A DNA stretch of 64,000 nt from assembly GCA_028751875.1 (NCBI GenBank), contig CM054141.1, positions 36,928,578-36,992,577 on the forward strand. The letters run 5' to 3'. The notes below the pieces were generated by a model, which did not search any database, had not been told where the DNA came from, and saw only the letters and a list, made by a program, of their open reading frames with translations. A program made the position numbers and the translations under genes. This DNA comes from Rapana venosa (Eukaryota; Mollusca; Gastropoda; Neogastropoda; Muricidae). Of this stretch, positions 21,431-34,469 are shown piece after piece. How positions within the stretch are numbered: the first letter of the stretch is position 1; each line of letters begins with the position of its first letter.

Positions 21431-24420
21431 CCTCCCTATGCAAAAGATGTGAGCTGGTGGTGCGGTGTATGGCGTGGTAGTGTTGTTTTTGCGTTGTGCA
21501 GTGTTGTGGTGTGTAAAGTAAAAATCAAGTCAAACTTTTTTTCCCAGATGGTACTTTAAATAAAGCAAAATAATTGCTTTTATTTTTAAAAGCCATTAAG
21601 GGGGAAAAAACCCAACAAAAACAAAACAAAAAAACAAATAAAAAATTTTTTTTGTTTACCCAAACTTATTAAAAAAGGAAATTAAAAGTAAATATGACGT
21701 GGTGATCGACAATGATGACGATGGATATAAAAAAAACCCTTTGAAAACTATGCCAAAAATATCGTGAGACGATGATTATCGATGAAATATAATCAAAAAA
21801 TTACAGCAGATCTTGTTTCTTCCCCAACAAATCCCAAATAAATCCCAAAATAATTACATATGACCAAGGTCCCCCATTCGTATTATTTGCTAATAAATTT
21901 TAAACACACAAATCACAAGCCCTCCACCCCCAAACGTGCGGGGTGTGCAAGCAGGCATGCACGTAACATTCATCCAACAAAAATCATAAACCACCACCAC
22001 ACACACACCACACACACACACACCCAAACACACAACAACACACACACATCTACTAAAAAATAAAATTTTAAAAAATTTTCGAATAAAATAACAACATAAA
22101 AAGAAAAAAAAAAAAAAAAGAAAAAGCGAAGAAGAAAAGAAAAAATCGTAACGAAAAATTAAAAGATGAAAAATACATTGGTAAGGGGGGGAATTAAAAA
22201 TTCTTTTTCTGTCAGTTTTTTTAATAGTTTTTAAAATGTTTTTTTATGGTTTTTTGGTGGAAATTTTTTTAAGTTTGGGAGGTTTTTCCCTAATGTACCT
22301 AAATAAAAGAAAACATTGTTTTGTAGAGATTTTTTTGGGTCTTGGAAACTATACCCGAATGATTGTCCCTGTGTTTTTTATTTTAAAGGTTTGGGTTATT
22401 TTGGAGGGCTTTCACTAAAAACATTATGCATGCAAAACCCTTTGTTGAAAAAAGTCTATTTCGGAATTTTAGTATATTGTTTGTTTTTGTGGTAGAAAAC
22501 GTTAAGGTACTTGACTTTAATGTCCCAACTTTATGTCTTTTTATAAAACGGGGGGTAAATTTAAATTTGTGTCATGCAATTTTTCCCATTGGGGGGATGC
22601 TAGTCAATAATGGCAAAATTGGACAAAAAGAGAAGAGTTTAGAAAATTGTTTCAAGAAGATTTTTAAAAATTTTTTAGATAATGAAAAAGCTTGATGTCC
22701 GATATCAATGGAATCCTTGGGCTCTGGAAGTCAGGGGGAAAAATTGGGAGAAACAAAAACCCCAGGAAAGACCACAAATTATATACAGGGGAAAACAGTT
22801 AAAATGAACCGGCGTGGGGTTTCTCGTTCAAAAGCACCGTAAAACCCCGTCATGAGTGTCACCCTGTGTCAGCGATTTATTACCATCGCCCTGAGGAACC
22901 CCCTTTAACATAACTATAGTACAGGCATACCCCCCTACTCGACGCACAGTGAACCCCGTAGAAGAATTTTATGACCGTAAAAGAGGTTCTGAATCAAACC
23001 CCCCAAGAAAGAATTCATTGTGCGGGCACTGGAAGCCAAGTAGGGAAGATGAGGGAAAAAGATGGGAGGGCGTTTGGGGCCACATTGTAAAAACCCAAAA
23101 AAATGAAAGGGCTTGAGACCCTGGGTTTGCAGTAACAACCATCAGTAGTGAATACACTTGGCCCAACAAAAAACCCGAAAATGGACATGGCATAGCCAAG
23201 GAAAAAACAACAACCAAATAGATTACATCATGGTGAAAAGCGGTTTAGTTGCGTTAAATCGCAAGACCGAATTTCCCCGGGCAGCTGGGGGTGATATGAT
23301 TTGTGTGATGATTTTCGACTAGTCTTAAAAAACCCCAAAAGGGGAAAAATCGGATAAATTTGATCGAGAAGCTGAAGGACCAGAGGTATTAGAAATTTTT
23401 AAAGAAGGATAGGTGGAAAGTTTGCAGCAATGTGTAGACCGAATGATACATGACGAATAGTTAATCAGGGTGATGAAAAGCAAACGAGTTTTTGGGCAAA
23501 CGGGCCCAGTCAAAAAAACATGGGTCAATTAAATCCTAAACTATCGAAAGGTTTAGAGAGCTGAAAAAAAAAAAAATGAAAAAAAAAGAAAGAGCGAAAA
23601 ATATAGGGCGTCAACAAAAGAATCAGAAAGTCCATGACGGAGGAAAAAGAAAATTGGGGGGTTGAACAGTGCCAGCATTAAAGAGAAAAATCAAAAAAAA
23701 ACGTAGCAAAAAAGTATCAGTTTTGTGAAAGACCGATAGCAACAAAACAGAGAAAAGGTTTTAAAAATCAAAAAACAAAAATGGGAAGGTGTCTCATGAG
23801 ACGGGGGATATTTTGAACAGATGGCAAAATTGCTCGACTGTAAAATATAAAACCAGGAGATCAGAAGCCCTTTAAATGTACGAAAGAAAGCACAGACAGT
23901 CACCCTATCCTCCCGAAAAGGGGAAATTTGGAAAAAAAGCGTCTTCGCTGAAAAAAAGGGGAAAGTCAGCAGGGGCTGAAACATTAGTGAGTTGGTCCCA
24001 AGCTGGAGGGGAAGCCATGATCAGCGCCTATAAGAATTGCAAAAGATTGGAGAAAAAAAAAGGCCCAAACACCATGGACGATAATATCAAACCCTGAAAG
24101 GAAACTCAAAAATGCCATATTGATCACCAAAAGACCCAAGAAAAGGTTATGCGAAATAATGAAACCCGCCAAAATTTTTAACAATTTGGGGGGAGACAAA
24201 AAACTATTACTCAAGATATATTGGCGGTTCAAATAAACAAAGCCTTACCAGATTTATCGTTTTTTAAGGAAGTTTTAAGGGTGGATGGCTTTGGGGGCCC
24301 TGAATTTTTACGCCCCCATGAAAAGAAAGGTATAAAAGTTTCCAGCAACCATGGGAAAAAACCCGGGAGAATTTCAACAACGTTGGAAAGGGGGTTTTAA
24401 ATTTTAAATCTTCCCTTGAA
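19275..24420 (+). repeat. noisy tandem copy of 13640-19268
   Basis: The landmarks are collinear: TG block 13640 and 19275, end of TG block 14706 and 20300, TG array 15313 and 20868, SINE-B 15545 and 21093, (TTTGAC)n LINE end 16018 and 21520, RTE endonuclease 17288 and 22695, RT 18095 and 23434. The noisy copy is about 0.5 kb shorter over 5.6 kb. Differences are mostly indels at homopolymers and isolated dropped bases rather than substitutions. Confidence 0.88.
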
Positions 24421-25000
24421 AAACCCCAAAGGAAAATTCAAAGACAGTTTGCAGGCCCCCTCCTTGGAGGAAGAGGAAGAGGCAGAAAAAGATTGAGTAA
24501 CAAAAATTGGTAGGCCTCAAAATAACCGGGAAAAGGCGAAGAAAAGAGAAATAAAACGGCTTGAGTTGGGGTTTTGCCAGAACGGAAAACAGTTAAAATT
24601 AATAGGGAGCCTTGTTAAAGGGGATCCAAAGCGAATATTGAACTGCCCAAAAATCGTTTGTCAAAAACTAAAAATTGGGGGGAAAAAAAATTTTCCCTTA
24701 CTCCTAATTTCCTCTTTATACATATTTTATTGTATCATTGCTTTTTGGGGGGTCGCTGGAATAATGCGGGGTTTCTCTCCTCAAAAGAACAAAGGAAAAA
24801 AGGTGTAACGAACCCGCAAAATTATTTGGGAAAATTTTAACGGTTTAAAAACAAAATTAAGTAAAAGGGGGATGTAAAATCCAGGAATTAAAAAAACATT
24901 TTTACATTCAAAAAGGGGAGCAAAAGAGGGGAAAAACAAAATGGGGGCCAGATTTAAAACCGGGAAAGGGGAAAAGAAAAGGGGAAAAGGTTTGGTCTTT
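22690..25000 (+). pseudogene. RTE-like LINE, noisy copy extending past the clean break
   Basis: Fragments of the endonuclease and RT of 17288-19268 are recognisable up to about 24420. Beyond it, purine-rich GGAGGAAGAGGAAGAGGC (24459-24476) fits the acidic stretch after the xADD motif. The frame at 24566 (GKQLKLIGSLVKGDPKRIL) fits the FxYLGSxVxxxGxxxxEI region of RTE-type thumbs. It is unreadable as protein in detail. The correct sequence probably completes the element cut at 19268. Confidence 0.6.
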
Positions 25001-27239
25001 AGGGTCCACTTTGTCCTGGGGGAAAAAATTTTAAGAATTTTAAAAATTTTTTCCCGGTTACTTGTGTAAAAGTTTTAATTACCCAGTTTTTAGGTTATTT
25101 TAACTGCCCCCAAAAAAAAGGTTTTTTTTAAATTTTTTTTTTTCCAAAATCATGTTTTTTTTTTTTCATTTAAAATTATCCAAAAAGTTTTTTTTGAAAA
25201 TTTTTTAAGGGGATTAAAACAGGAAAAGGTTTTTACGAAACACAGTTTAAATTCCTTTCATTTTGTTGAAAAAAAAGTGGTTAAGATTTCTTGTAATGTT
25301 TTTTCAAAAATTTGGTTTTGACAATATTGCCCAAAATTTTGACAAAAAAATTACTGAAAATTAAAAACCCTGGGTGTTTTTGAAAGAAAAGAAAAATTTT
25401 TTGAAAAACACAAATTTTTAAGTACAAAAGTGCAAAATTTATTTTTTTAAATTTATTTTTTTTTTTTTTTTAAAGGGCATTGACGGCGTTTTTTTAAAAA
25501 CCGATCTTATTCAGGTTTGGTAAAAAAAGGGAAATAGGTTTTGTATTGTTTTTAAGGGTTTTAAAGACGTTTTTTTTTGATGGCAATAAAATTACTGGAT
25601 TTAAAAGGTTTAAATTTGTTTTAATTTGGGAAAATTTTTTTGATCACTTTTATTTAATTAAAGTTTTTGGGGGTTAAGTTTTTAATATTTTTATCTAAGT
25701 ATTGGTTGTTTTACTTTTTTTTTAAAAGGCCTTCTAAAAATTAAAAGTTTTATTGGAGGTTTAAAAAAAACTTTTTTTCCTTTGATATTGTTTTTTTTTT
25801 TTTCTTGAGTTTTAGATGGGGTTTTAAAAAGGGTTTTTGTTATTAATTTTTTATCCTTTTTGTTTTTTGTAATTTTTTTTGGGTTTTTTTTTGTTTCATT
25901 TGTAAATTTTTTGAAACTATAAAAAATTCCTTTTAGTTTTTTTATATTTATTTATTTTTGTTTGTTTGTTTTTGTTCTGAGAAGATTTTTAAAGTTTTTA
26001 AATTTTTTTATAATGGTTTTTTATTCCAAACCTTTTTTATGGGGGGTTGTGCATGTTTTGATTTTCCCAAAAAATTGGGGGGTTGGGGAAACGGGGGGAA
26101 AAAGTTCTAAAAGGAAAAGCTCGGAAATTTCGAAAAAAGTTTTTTGGGGATTTTTTACGTTTTTTTAGCAGGTAAACATCAGGTCGTGGCCCCTACTAAG
26201 ATGGAGCACAACTTCAATATGTGTGTTTTGTATTAGTATATTTGATCGATCAAGTACAGTGTTATCAGGGTGTTTTGGTTTTATCTATTAACTTTTCTAG
26301 TCCGTGTTTGTAAAATTATGTCCTTTTTTTTTTGGTTTTAGAAAATTGTTAAAAGTCTAAGAGTTTCTTTCATGATTTGAAAGTATCATTTCATCCATTA
26401 TGGAAAATTGAATTTATTGCAGGTGGGATTTGATGGTTTCGGTATACAAAATGTTAAAAAAAGGACGTAATCGAAATTTGATTGCAACCCAAACTGTTTA
26501 AACATTTTATTTTCAAAATTGGAAGTTTTTAAATTTTAAAAGAGGATGAAAATAGTGTGTGTGTTTGTGTTTTTTGTGTGTGTGTCTGTTGTTGTGTGTG
26601 AGAGTGTGGTGAGTGAGAGAGGGCTTTGTGTGTTTTGTTTTTCTGTCTTTGTGTTCGTCTGTTGTTTTGAACGTATTTTACCTTTTTAAAGGGATTATTC
26701 CCCGGAAGGAATATATCCAAAAAGTCAACAAATCTTTTCCAAGAAAAGGATTTTCTTTGAATGTGTGTTTGTGTGTGTGTGTGTTGTGTGTGTGTGTGTT
26801 GTGTATTTGTGTGTTTGTGTGGTGTGTTTTGTGCGCGGCGGCGTGGTTTTTTTTCTTTTTTTTTTTTAGAAACAAAATACATGACGCGCCCGCAGCGAAA
26901 AACAAACCGCGCGGGGCCACAGTACGCAAGCACCCAAACAACATAGCAAACAACATACCTCTTTTGATCTTCTGATCTTCCCTTTCTTTCTTGTTCTCTG
27001 TTTTCCTCCTTTTTTTTGTTTCTATTTCTCCCCTTTCTCCCCCCCTTTTTTCATCCCCCTTTTTCAAATGTTGGGAAACAAGAGAAAACAGAGAAAAGTT
27101 TAGATAAATAAGCATTGATAATAGATTTGTTCCAAAACACATCTTCCCCCCTTAATTATATTAAAAGTCAATGCTTTTTCAATTACTTTGGGTTTGTTTT
27201 TTAATAGAAAAAATGTTTGTAGGAAATTTGGATAGTCAG
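25001..27239. other. noisy AT-rich sequence, nothing recognised
   Basis: Dominated by inflated A, T and G homopolymers. A calmer stretch at 26160-26500 shows no known motif. A TG-rich patch is at 26555-26840. No gene can be supported. Confidence 0.5.
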
Positions 27240-28067
27240 AGAGCTAGAGAGAGGAGGAGAGAGAGGGGAAGAGGAGGAGGGGGAGAGAGAGAGAGAAGAG
27301 AAAAGAGGAGAGAGAGGGACAGACAGACAGAAAAGACAGACACAGGCCAGAAAAGTCAGAAAAAACAAAAAACAATAGACGACGAAACCCCCCAACAACA
27401 CCGAGTTTGTAATAGTCTTTTACGAGCATAAATAGAAAAATTTTCTGTTCCCTTTTTTTCGTCGTTTGGATGCGGTTTTTAGAAAGACTTCCCCCGGGGT
27501 TTTAAAAATTAAAAAAGTTTTTAAGGGGAAGGGGGGTTTTGCGGGTTTGACAGGCACGATCCCCAAAGGTTTTTGGGGGGGGGGGGGGGGAAAGAAGGCA
27601 TTATTGTTCCAGGGGGAACGGGGGGGAGGGGGGGGAGGAGGGAAAAACCCGGGAGGAAGAGGAAGTTGGAAGGGGAAGAGGGGGGAAATAGGGAGAGAGG
27701 GGGAGAGAGAGAGGGGAAGAGAGGGGAAGAGAGAGAGAGAGAGAGAAAAGGAGGAGAGAGAGAAAAAGGGAAAGAGGAGAGAGAAAGGGAGAGAGAGAGA
27801 GAGAGGGGAGAGTGAGAGAGAGAGAGTGAGAGTGGAGAGGAGAGAGGGAGAGGGGAGAGAGAGGGGAGAGGAGAGATGAGAAGGGGAAAAGAGAGGAGAG
27901 AGGAGAGAGAAGAGAATGACAATGACAAATTTTTTTTTTCGAGGATAATGAATAAGCAAAAAATGTTTTTTTAATAGCCCCGCCGTAGGGATACTTTAAA
28001 TTTAATAATCCCCCAAATTTCAGTCTAAAATAAAAAAAAAAGGGGAAAAACCCCTTTTTCAAAACAG

Positions 28068-28106
<39 letters not shown>

Positions 28107-28315
28107 AAGAAAAAATTATAGAAAAATAAAAAATCCCCCAGAGGGGGAGAGAGAGGGAGAGGAAGAGGAGGGGAGAGAGGGGGAAAAGGGGAAGAGAGGG
28201 AGAGAAGAGAGAGAGAGAGAGGGAAGGAGAGGGGAGGAAGAGAGAGAGAGAGGGGGGAAGGAGGGGAGATTGAGAGGGGAGAGGAGAGAGGAAGAAGAAG
28301 AAGAAAAAGGGGGGG
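27240..28315. repeat. GA-rich simple repeat with long G and C homopolymers
   Basis: Imperfect (GA)n blocks at 27236-27330, 27640-27915 and 28140-28310 are broken by G tracts and a C homopolymer of about 37 at 28068-28104. The C run is likely base-caller inflation. Long Ser/Leu/Pro or Arg/Glu/Gly frames here are artefacts. Confidence 0.85.
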
Positions 28316-28585
28316 GGAAGAAGGTTGTAGGCTTTCAAAAAAAGTTTTGATCAATTTTAGTTGTTTGATAATGTGTGATATAGGTTAAGTTTTGTTGCCC
28401 CAAAAAGAAACAACAAAAAACGCGACGACGACGAGACGAAAAAAAACAACAACAAAAAGGGCACCAGCCCCTAAATAGCATTTTTTTGTGAAAAGATTGT
28501 GTTAGACAAAATTTAAAATTAAAAAAACACTGTGATATCTTCCTAAAAAAAACAAGGATTGCAGCGGTCTTCAGGTTGAAAAGAC
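28316..28585. other. noisy sequence, nothing recognised
   Basis: A-rich with ACAACAAAAA and CGACGACGACG patches. No gene seen. Confidence 0.5.
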
Positions 28586-28589
28586 CCCT

Positions 28590-29070
28590 TTTTCTTCCCT
28601 AAGTTTTATGTATACTTTTTTGCTAAGTAAATTTGAAAGATTTTTGTAAACGAATTGTACAATTTTTTCGTAAAGTAATTCTGAAAAGCATGTTTACGTA
28701 AGGAAATTGTACCATTTTTAGCTATAGGGAAATCTGTAACATTTTTACGTAAAAAAAAGTGTACAATGTTTACGTAAAAATAGTTCTTACAATTTTTTTG
28801 TTTTTGAATTTGAAGCATGTTTTCGTTGGAAAAAGTCACTTTTTACGTTAGGAATTTTTCCATTTTTTGCGCTATAGGGGAAAACTGTAAAATTTTTAAA
28901 TTAAGTGTTTGTAAAATTTTTAAATAAAGTAATTTTGAACGCATTTTTTTTGCTTTAAAGGAAATATTAAATTTTTACGCTAAAGTAATTTGAACGCATG
29001 TTTAGCTATAGGAAAATTTTACACTTTTTAGTAAGGAAAATGTAAATTTCTTCGTAAAAAGGGAAAACGC
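28590..29070. repeat. decayed tandem array built on TTTACGTAA
   Basis: Variants of TTTTTACGTAAGG, AAATTGTACAATTTTT, GAACGCATGTTTACG and AGCTATAGGGAAA recur about ten times over 480 bases, spaced roughly 25-50. TTACGTAA and TTGTACAA are self-complementary. The indel noise prevents a firm period. Confidence 0.6.
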
Positions 29071-29490
29071 ATGAGTGATCAAACCCCTGTCGTGTTAAAT
29101 TCATACGAAGTGGAAGTAGTTAATTAGGTGGGGGAAATCACGTTGCATACGAAAAATTTAACCCTGGTAAACTTGAAGTTAGTAAGAAAAAAACCCCCTC
29201 CCTGAAAAAAAAACCCCCAAAAAAACACAACAAACAAAACAACAAAACAAAAATTAAAAAATAACCTATGTGAAAAAAAAAACTTATATAAAGACCTAAA
29301 GCCCGATGTCAACAAAATGAAGAAAGCCAGTCACAGGCGGTTTCTTGCTGCGCCCTTTGGAGGAACGCCCAGAGCCCCTTTTGTGGGTAGCCAAAGTGGA
29401 AACAGTTGGGAACACTCGTGAGTGTGTATAAACCCCGTATGGGGTGCCTCGGCCCTACTTTTGACGAAAGGATGGTTTGCGGAACGTGAA
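29071..29490. other. noisy sequence, nothing recognised
   Basis: An A-rich patch precedes the LINE fragment at about 29500. No gene seen. Confidence 0.45.
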
Positions 29491-29499
29491 GAGATACCC

Positions 29500-31450
29500 C
29501 AGTTATTGGAGAAAGCGTGTGCCTATAAGCCCCCCTTGACGACCCAAATCAAAAGCAAAGAAAGATGATGAAGAACAAGGTACACCCCTCAGTAAGCTGG
29601 TTAGATGAAGATCCTGGATCAGCAATAAAGAGATGGATCCCAAAGGGTGTGGACAGCAATGTATGAAAATTTTATGTGGCTCAAAGGATCAGGTCCCCCC
29701 AAAATCAAGATCACAAATTCCTAGTGCGTGGGTTACTCTCATCACTGACAAAAGACAAAATCCCTTTAGGATGGGTGAACATTTTGACAATGTTCTTAAC
29801 CCTCCCTTTCCAAACCTTTTACGATGAAGTTTTAACCCCCTCACAAGTTCCCCGTTGACGAGCGATGGTTCCTTCCCCAACCTTTTAGGGATCAGAAAGC
29901 AATTCGCCCGCTGTCAGTGGTAAAGCACCCCGGGGCAGACTCAAACCCCGTGGATCTACAAAGGGGGTGGAAGGCACTGATCTCATACATAAATTTTGAA
30001 AAAAAGGAAACCGCGGCTGTGACAACACCAGGGGAAAATCCCGTGTCATCGAGGGGAAGGTTTGGCCCGAGTACTGTGAACGGCTTAGTCCACCCTTTAG
30101 CAAGACCCCTTTTTCAAAAGGGGTCAATTGGCTTGGAAAGACGGGGCATCGACGGTGTTTGCTGCCAGGCAGCTCAAAAGGAAATGTCAGGAAAAAAACT
30201 GACCTTACTTCACTTTGTTTATTGACAGGGTTTCGAACGTTTGCAGGGGGTTCTAGGGAATCATGGCGAAGTACGGTGCCAAGAAAATTCACGCCATCGT
30301 ACTCAGTTTCATGATGGTATGCTGGCTAGAGTACAAGAAAGGAGAGGCATTGAACCCTTTCCCCGTCACCAAGGAGTGAAGCAGGCTGTGTTTTTGCTCC
30401 CACTGTTCAGCTCATGTTTTTGGCATGCTGTCAGATGCGTTTACAGATTTTGGGTGTTGGTGTCAGCATCAGGTCAGGTATGAGGGGTCACTCTTCAATT
30501 CAGGAGGCTTCAAGAAAAAACCAAAAATTCAAAAGATTCATCAACAATTTGTTTGTGATGAGGTTCAATGTGTTCTGGCCCAATGCGACAGGTTGAAAGT
30601 TTATGTGTTGCGACAACTTTGGGTTGACAAACAGTCCAAGAAGACTGAGGTAAGCCCAAACCGCCCCCGGGGGCCCCCGTTGAACCAAAATCTCCCTAAA
30701 AGGACTGTCAAGGTGCACAAAATTTATTTTTTGGCAGTCCCCCTCCCCACAGTAGCTATTTGATGGGTAACACCAGATCGCCCAAAACAAGCGCTGCTTT
30801 GGGGATCCCAAAGAATGTGGGAAGGAGAGGGATTCAAAAAGAAAACCCAAATAAGGTCTACAAAAACGGGAGGTAAAACCCCGCTTATGGTAATCATGGA
30901 CAGTTACCACGCCCTGTAAAAAAGCGAAATTCCACACACCCGTTTGAGAAAATGTTTGGGGTCATGGGCAGGACAAAATCCAGACACAGAGGTGTCCTAG
31001 AGCAAACCTTCCCCCTCAACATCCTGATGCGACCCCCCTTGTGGGGAGGCCTGTGTTTGCATGCCAGACCCCTGGCTCCCCAAGAAATTCTGTTTGGCGA
31101 ATTCCGGGGATGGAATGCGCTCCAGGGGGCCAGAGAAACGTTAAGAACTTTGAAGCCTCACTGAAAACTTCAAATTGAGATAAATCATGGGGGCAGGGAG
31201 CAATGGAGAGGCAGTGGGAGAGCTGTAGCAGTGGCGCCAAGGTCACGAAGTAAAAAACCCGTGAGTAAGCAGGAGACGGAAAGATAGAGCCTCCAAATCT
31301 CCAAAAGACCACTTACCCCGTATATGCCAAAAAATTTTCAAACGCGGTTGGCCCAAAAAAGTTTTGACCCAAAAAATGGACCCCAATCCAGGGAATAGGG
31401 TCATTATCGATCCCCTGGACGAAGAAGAGAAGAGAAAACTATACAATCAT
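29500..31450 (+). mobile_element. second RTE/L1-like LINE, RT region (noisy)
   Basis: Fragments in shifting frames read FLVRGLLSSLTKDKI (about 29717), a segment around HFDNVLNPPFPN (29785), and near 30320 FHDGMLARVQERRG and FPRHQGVKQAVFLLPLFSS. The last corresponds to the FHDGM...V..G.KQGC.L.P..FS block of the widespread endonuclease-RT elements that also carry a VxxLSSGKAPGxD motif. A later acidic end near 31420 (DEEEKRKLYN) may be its C-terminus. It is a different lineage from the element at 17.3 kb. Noise makes intactness unjudgeable. Confidence 0.65.
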
Positions 31451-31900
31451 TATGAAATTAAAATTCAAGTGTAAAATTTATGAAAATTTTTAAGCTTGAA
31501 AAAAGAAAAAATGAATGTATTTTTTTATCATTAAAATGCGGGTGTCCAAGAAACAGCGTCCTGTGTAGAATGCAAAGGCATGGAATCTAAATAATGGTGT
31601 TGTTGTTTTTTATTTTCTTCGTTGTTTTCTTACATGTATGATTTCAAATGTCAACGTAAAATTATTGATGTACATACGTGACAGAAGTGGGAAGTGGTAT
31701 GTACACATTTTGGCTGAAGTGTTTTTTCCTCTCTTAGCTGGATTTTATTCAAGTACCTGTTTGAAGGACAGGTTAAGTTTTAGGCGAGTCACTTTTGTGT
31801 CTGGTTTTCATCTATCTGTTGTCCTTTTTTTTAATTTTGGTATCTGGGTTTTTTTTTCGTTGTTTGGGTTTTTTTTCTTTTTTACTCTGGCCCGTGTGGC
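31451..31900. other. noisy, T-rich, nothing recognised
   Basis: No supported feature. Open frames are translated T/G-rich sequence. Confidence 0.45.
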
Positions 31901-32250
31901 TGCTGTGTGCTGTGTGCTGTGCTGTGTGCTGTGTGTGCTTCTGCTTTTGCTGCTGCTGCTACTACTATTCTGTGATAATAATAATAGATGATGCTGGTGA
32001 CAATGATGATGGAAGATATGATAATAAAGCAAATTGTGATGATGTGTGATGTTGATGTGATGATGTTGTTTTATATGTGATGATGATGATTTTGGTGGTG
32101 GTGGTGGTGGGTTTGGGGTGATGGTGTTGATGGTGTTGGTGGTTGGGGGTGGTGGTGGGGTGGTGGTGGTGGGGTGGTGGTGGTTGGGGGTGGGTGGTGT
32201 GTGTTTATGATGAGATGATGATGATGATGATGATGATGATTTTTATGTAT
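31901..32250. repeat. compound (TGTGC)/(GAT)n/(GGT)n simple repeats
   Basis: GTGTGCTGTGTGCTGTG at 31905-31935, GAT-type repeats around 31985-32090, (GGT)n 32092-32190 and (GAT)n 32212-32240. Confidence 0.85.
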
Positions 32251-34440
32251 TTGTTTTTTTTTTATTTTTATTATTTTTTTTATCCTATCATTCAGGTGAG
32301 ACAGAGAAGCTGTTGGGTGTGAAAAGCTTGTGGAAAAGAAAATCCCAAGCCTTCGAATGGAAAACCTTTAGAAGTCCCCTAACATTTCGTGGAGAACTAA
32401 GAACCAAGTGTATGTGGCAGAGGTGACATGAAAGCCGGGCCCCGGAACAAACCCCTTTGGCTGGTGGGGTAAAAGGAGGAAGCTGGCGTGGTTTGGTCCG
32501 TCTGTGTGATACCCTTTTCCCAAAAAGGGGACACTTGGGGGGGGGAAGACAAGGGGGGCGTGAAAAACTGGAGCAGAACATCAAAAACTGGGCGGCCCTT
32601 TACATGGCGCGTTGCTGCAAAAAGGGTTAAAGGGGACAGCCTGCAGTAAAATTTAGTTTTAAGCGTTTTGCTGGACTCCCCGGCCCCGTTTAGTACAGGG
32701 AACTGCTGTGGTAAGCTTCAGGAAATGTGTCCGTTAAAACACTGACTGGTCCCATGTGTACGTCTTTGTGTCCCCAATGTATACACTTCTAGACCGGGCC
32801 CCCTCACGGAAAGTGGCAGACTGATTTTGGTGTTTGTGTTTCCCCGTATTTTATTTTTGATCTCTCAGTCCTCATTCCATAAGTATTTATGTTTATTTGT
32901 TGGTGAAAAAGGGCCACATTGCTTTCAATGTCAAATGAAAAGAGGCTCCAGACCCCAAGGCCCTGCCTAGTGGGGCACTTTTTGGTAAAGTTCAGTGGCT
33001 CCTGTTCTGAGATAGTATGAGGAAAACTGACCTTTCTACCCCCTTTTGGGGACAAAGGGTTGTTACAAGGGCAGATGGTGAGATGTCCACCGGATTGGGA
33101 CCCCCCCGCTCCCCGCAACCAAATTTTTTTTGTGAACCTCCGCCCCAAAAATCTTTGAATAAGTACTGTAGGCCATAGCATTAGCAAACGAAATGAGGTC
33201 AACCGGTTAAAAAAGTTGGGTCGAGGAACAGCAGTTCTTTTATTGATGATGTCAGTGGTGTGAGGAAAAAAAAAACATTGTTTGAGATTGTTGTTTTTGG
33301 GGTTTTTGACATGGTGAATTTTGAAGTTTTTTTTCCGAAAGGGTGAGAGATACAACTCTGTAAAAGGTCAAGTAACGAGCAACGCTTTGAATCGTGCAAT
33401 TAGTGGATGAAATTTGAATGTTGGTCTCATTTTTCAAACCCCCCCAAACAAAAAAATTCCTAATAAAAGCGATGGAGTCAAACCTCTTTGCCCTTTGGGA
33501 TTAAAAACCCCGACCCTTTGGGCCCCTACCGGGTATAGCCCCCTGGCCCTGGCGGTGGTCCAGATTGAAATTTTGTGGTCTTGAAGTCGGGAAAGAGGGT
33601 TTGAAACTCCGCGCACCCAGGCATTAGGGTTTTGGAAGTTTACAATCTCTAGGCCTGGATGGAACATTTAAAAAACATGCTTTTTTATTTTGAAAAAAAA
33701 AATTGAAAAAAATTAAATTGGACGATTTTTGTGATTACATTTTAGAGGGGTTTTAGAAAAAAAAACAAAGAATCTTAGATTTAAGAATATTGGTACGTGT
33801 TTTTCGTTTTGTGTGCAGAGGGGAAATGGCATGTTAGGGGTGAGTGAAATTTTTTGGCACACGCGGATTTTCAAAGTGTGGCATCGTTGGAAAACTCCCC
33901 AGGTTGATTTTGATTTTTAAATTAAGTTAGAGTTGTGTGTGTATTGAACATGCGAGTGTGACTGTCCTACTGAAAAATTTAGGTTAGAATGCAGGAAGCT
34001 TGGACCCGAAAATTTTGAAAGATTTTTTTTTTTCTGAAGAAGCCCCTTTTTATCATTTTTTCAAAGGTTTCTTTGTCTAAGTTTGCTCTGGGGGGAAATT
34101 TTTATTGGTTTATTATTTTTAAAATTTTTGTTCAGTTTTTGCATTTAAAACCTGAAATATACCCTTTTTTGTCCGCCCAAAATGTCTTGAATTGATTGTG
34201 TTGATTCATTTTGTTGTGCTTTTACTGTATTATTTTATTGACGAAAACGAAAGAAGGAAAAATCAAGTTTGTTTTGTGGAAGGATGGGGATTTTTTATAT
34301 TTAAAAATTTTCAAAAAATTACAACAAAAAAACCATGGATGAAAAAGAAATATTGTTAACTTTTTTTGTTTTCTGTCAACTTTTATTTCCGTCAGGAAAT
34401 CAAAGCTAAACCCCTTTAGAGATAAGATTTTTCACCCTGC
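32251..34440. other. noisy sequence, no gene supported
   Basis: A 183-codon minus frame (32804-33355) contains no recognisable domain. At 33480-33665, GGTATAGCCCCCTGGCCCTGG and CGCGCACCCAGGCATTAGG could be a corrupted SINE, but the match is too weak to call. Confidence 0.4.
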
Positions 34441-34469
34441 TATGTTTCCCCCTCTTTATCCTTGAAGAT

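Noticed and set aside
27420..28338. Ser/Leu/Pro-rich and Arg/Glu/Gly-rich frames up to 245 codons
   Set aside because: They are translations of imperfect GA/CT repeats plus inflated G and C homopolymers in noisy sequence.
32804..33355. 183-codon minus-strand frame as a gene
   Set aside because: It lies in noisy sequence, has no domain I recognise, and frame integrity means little there.
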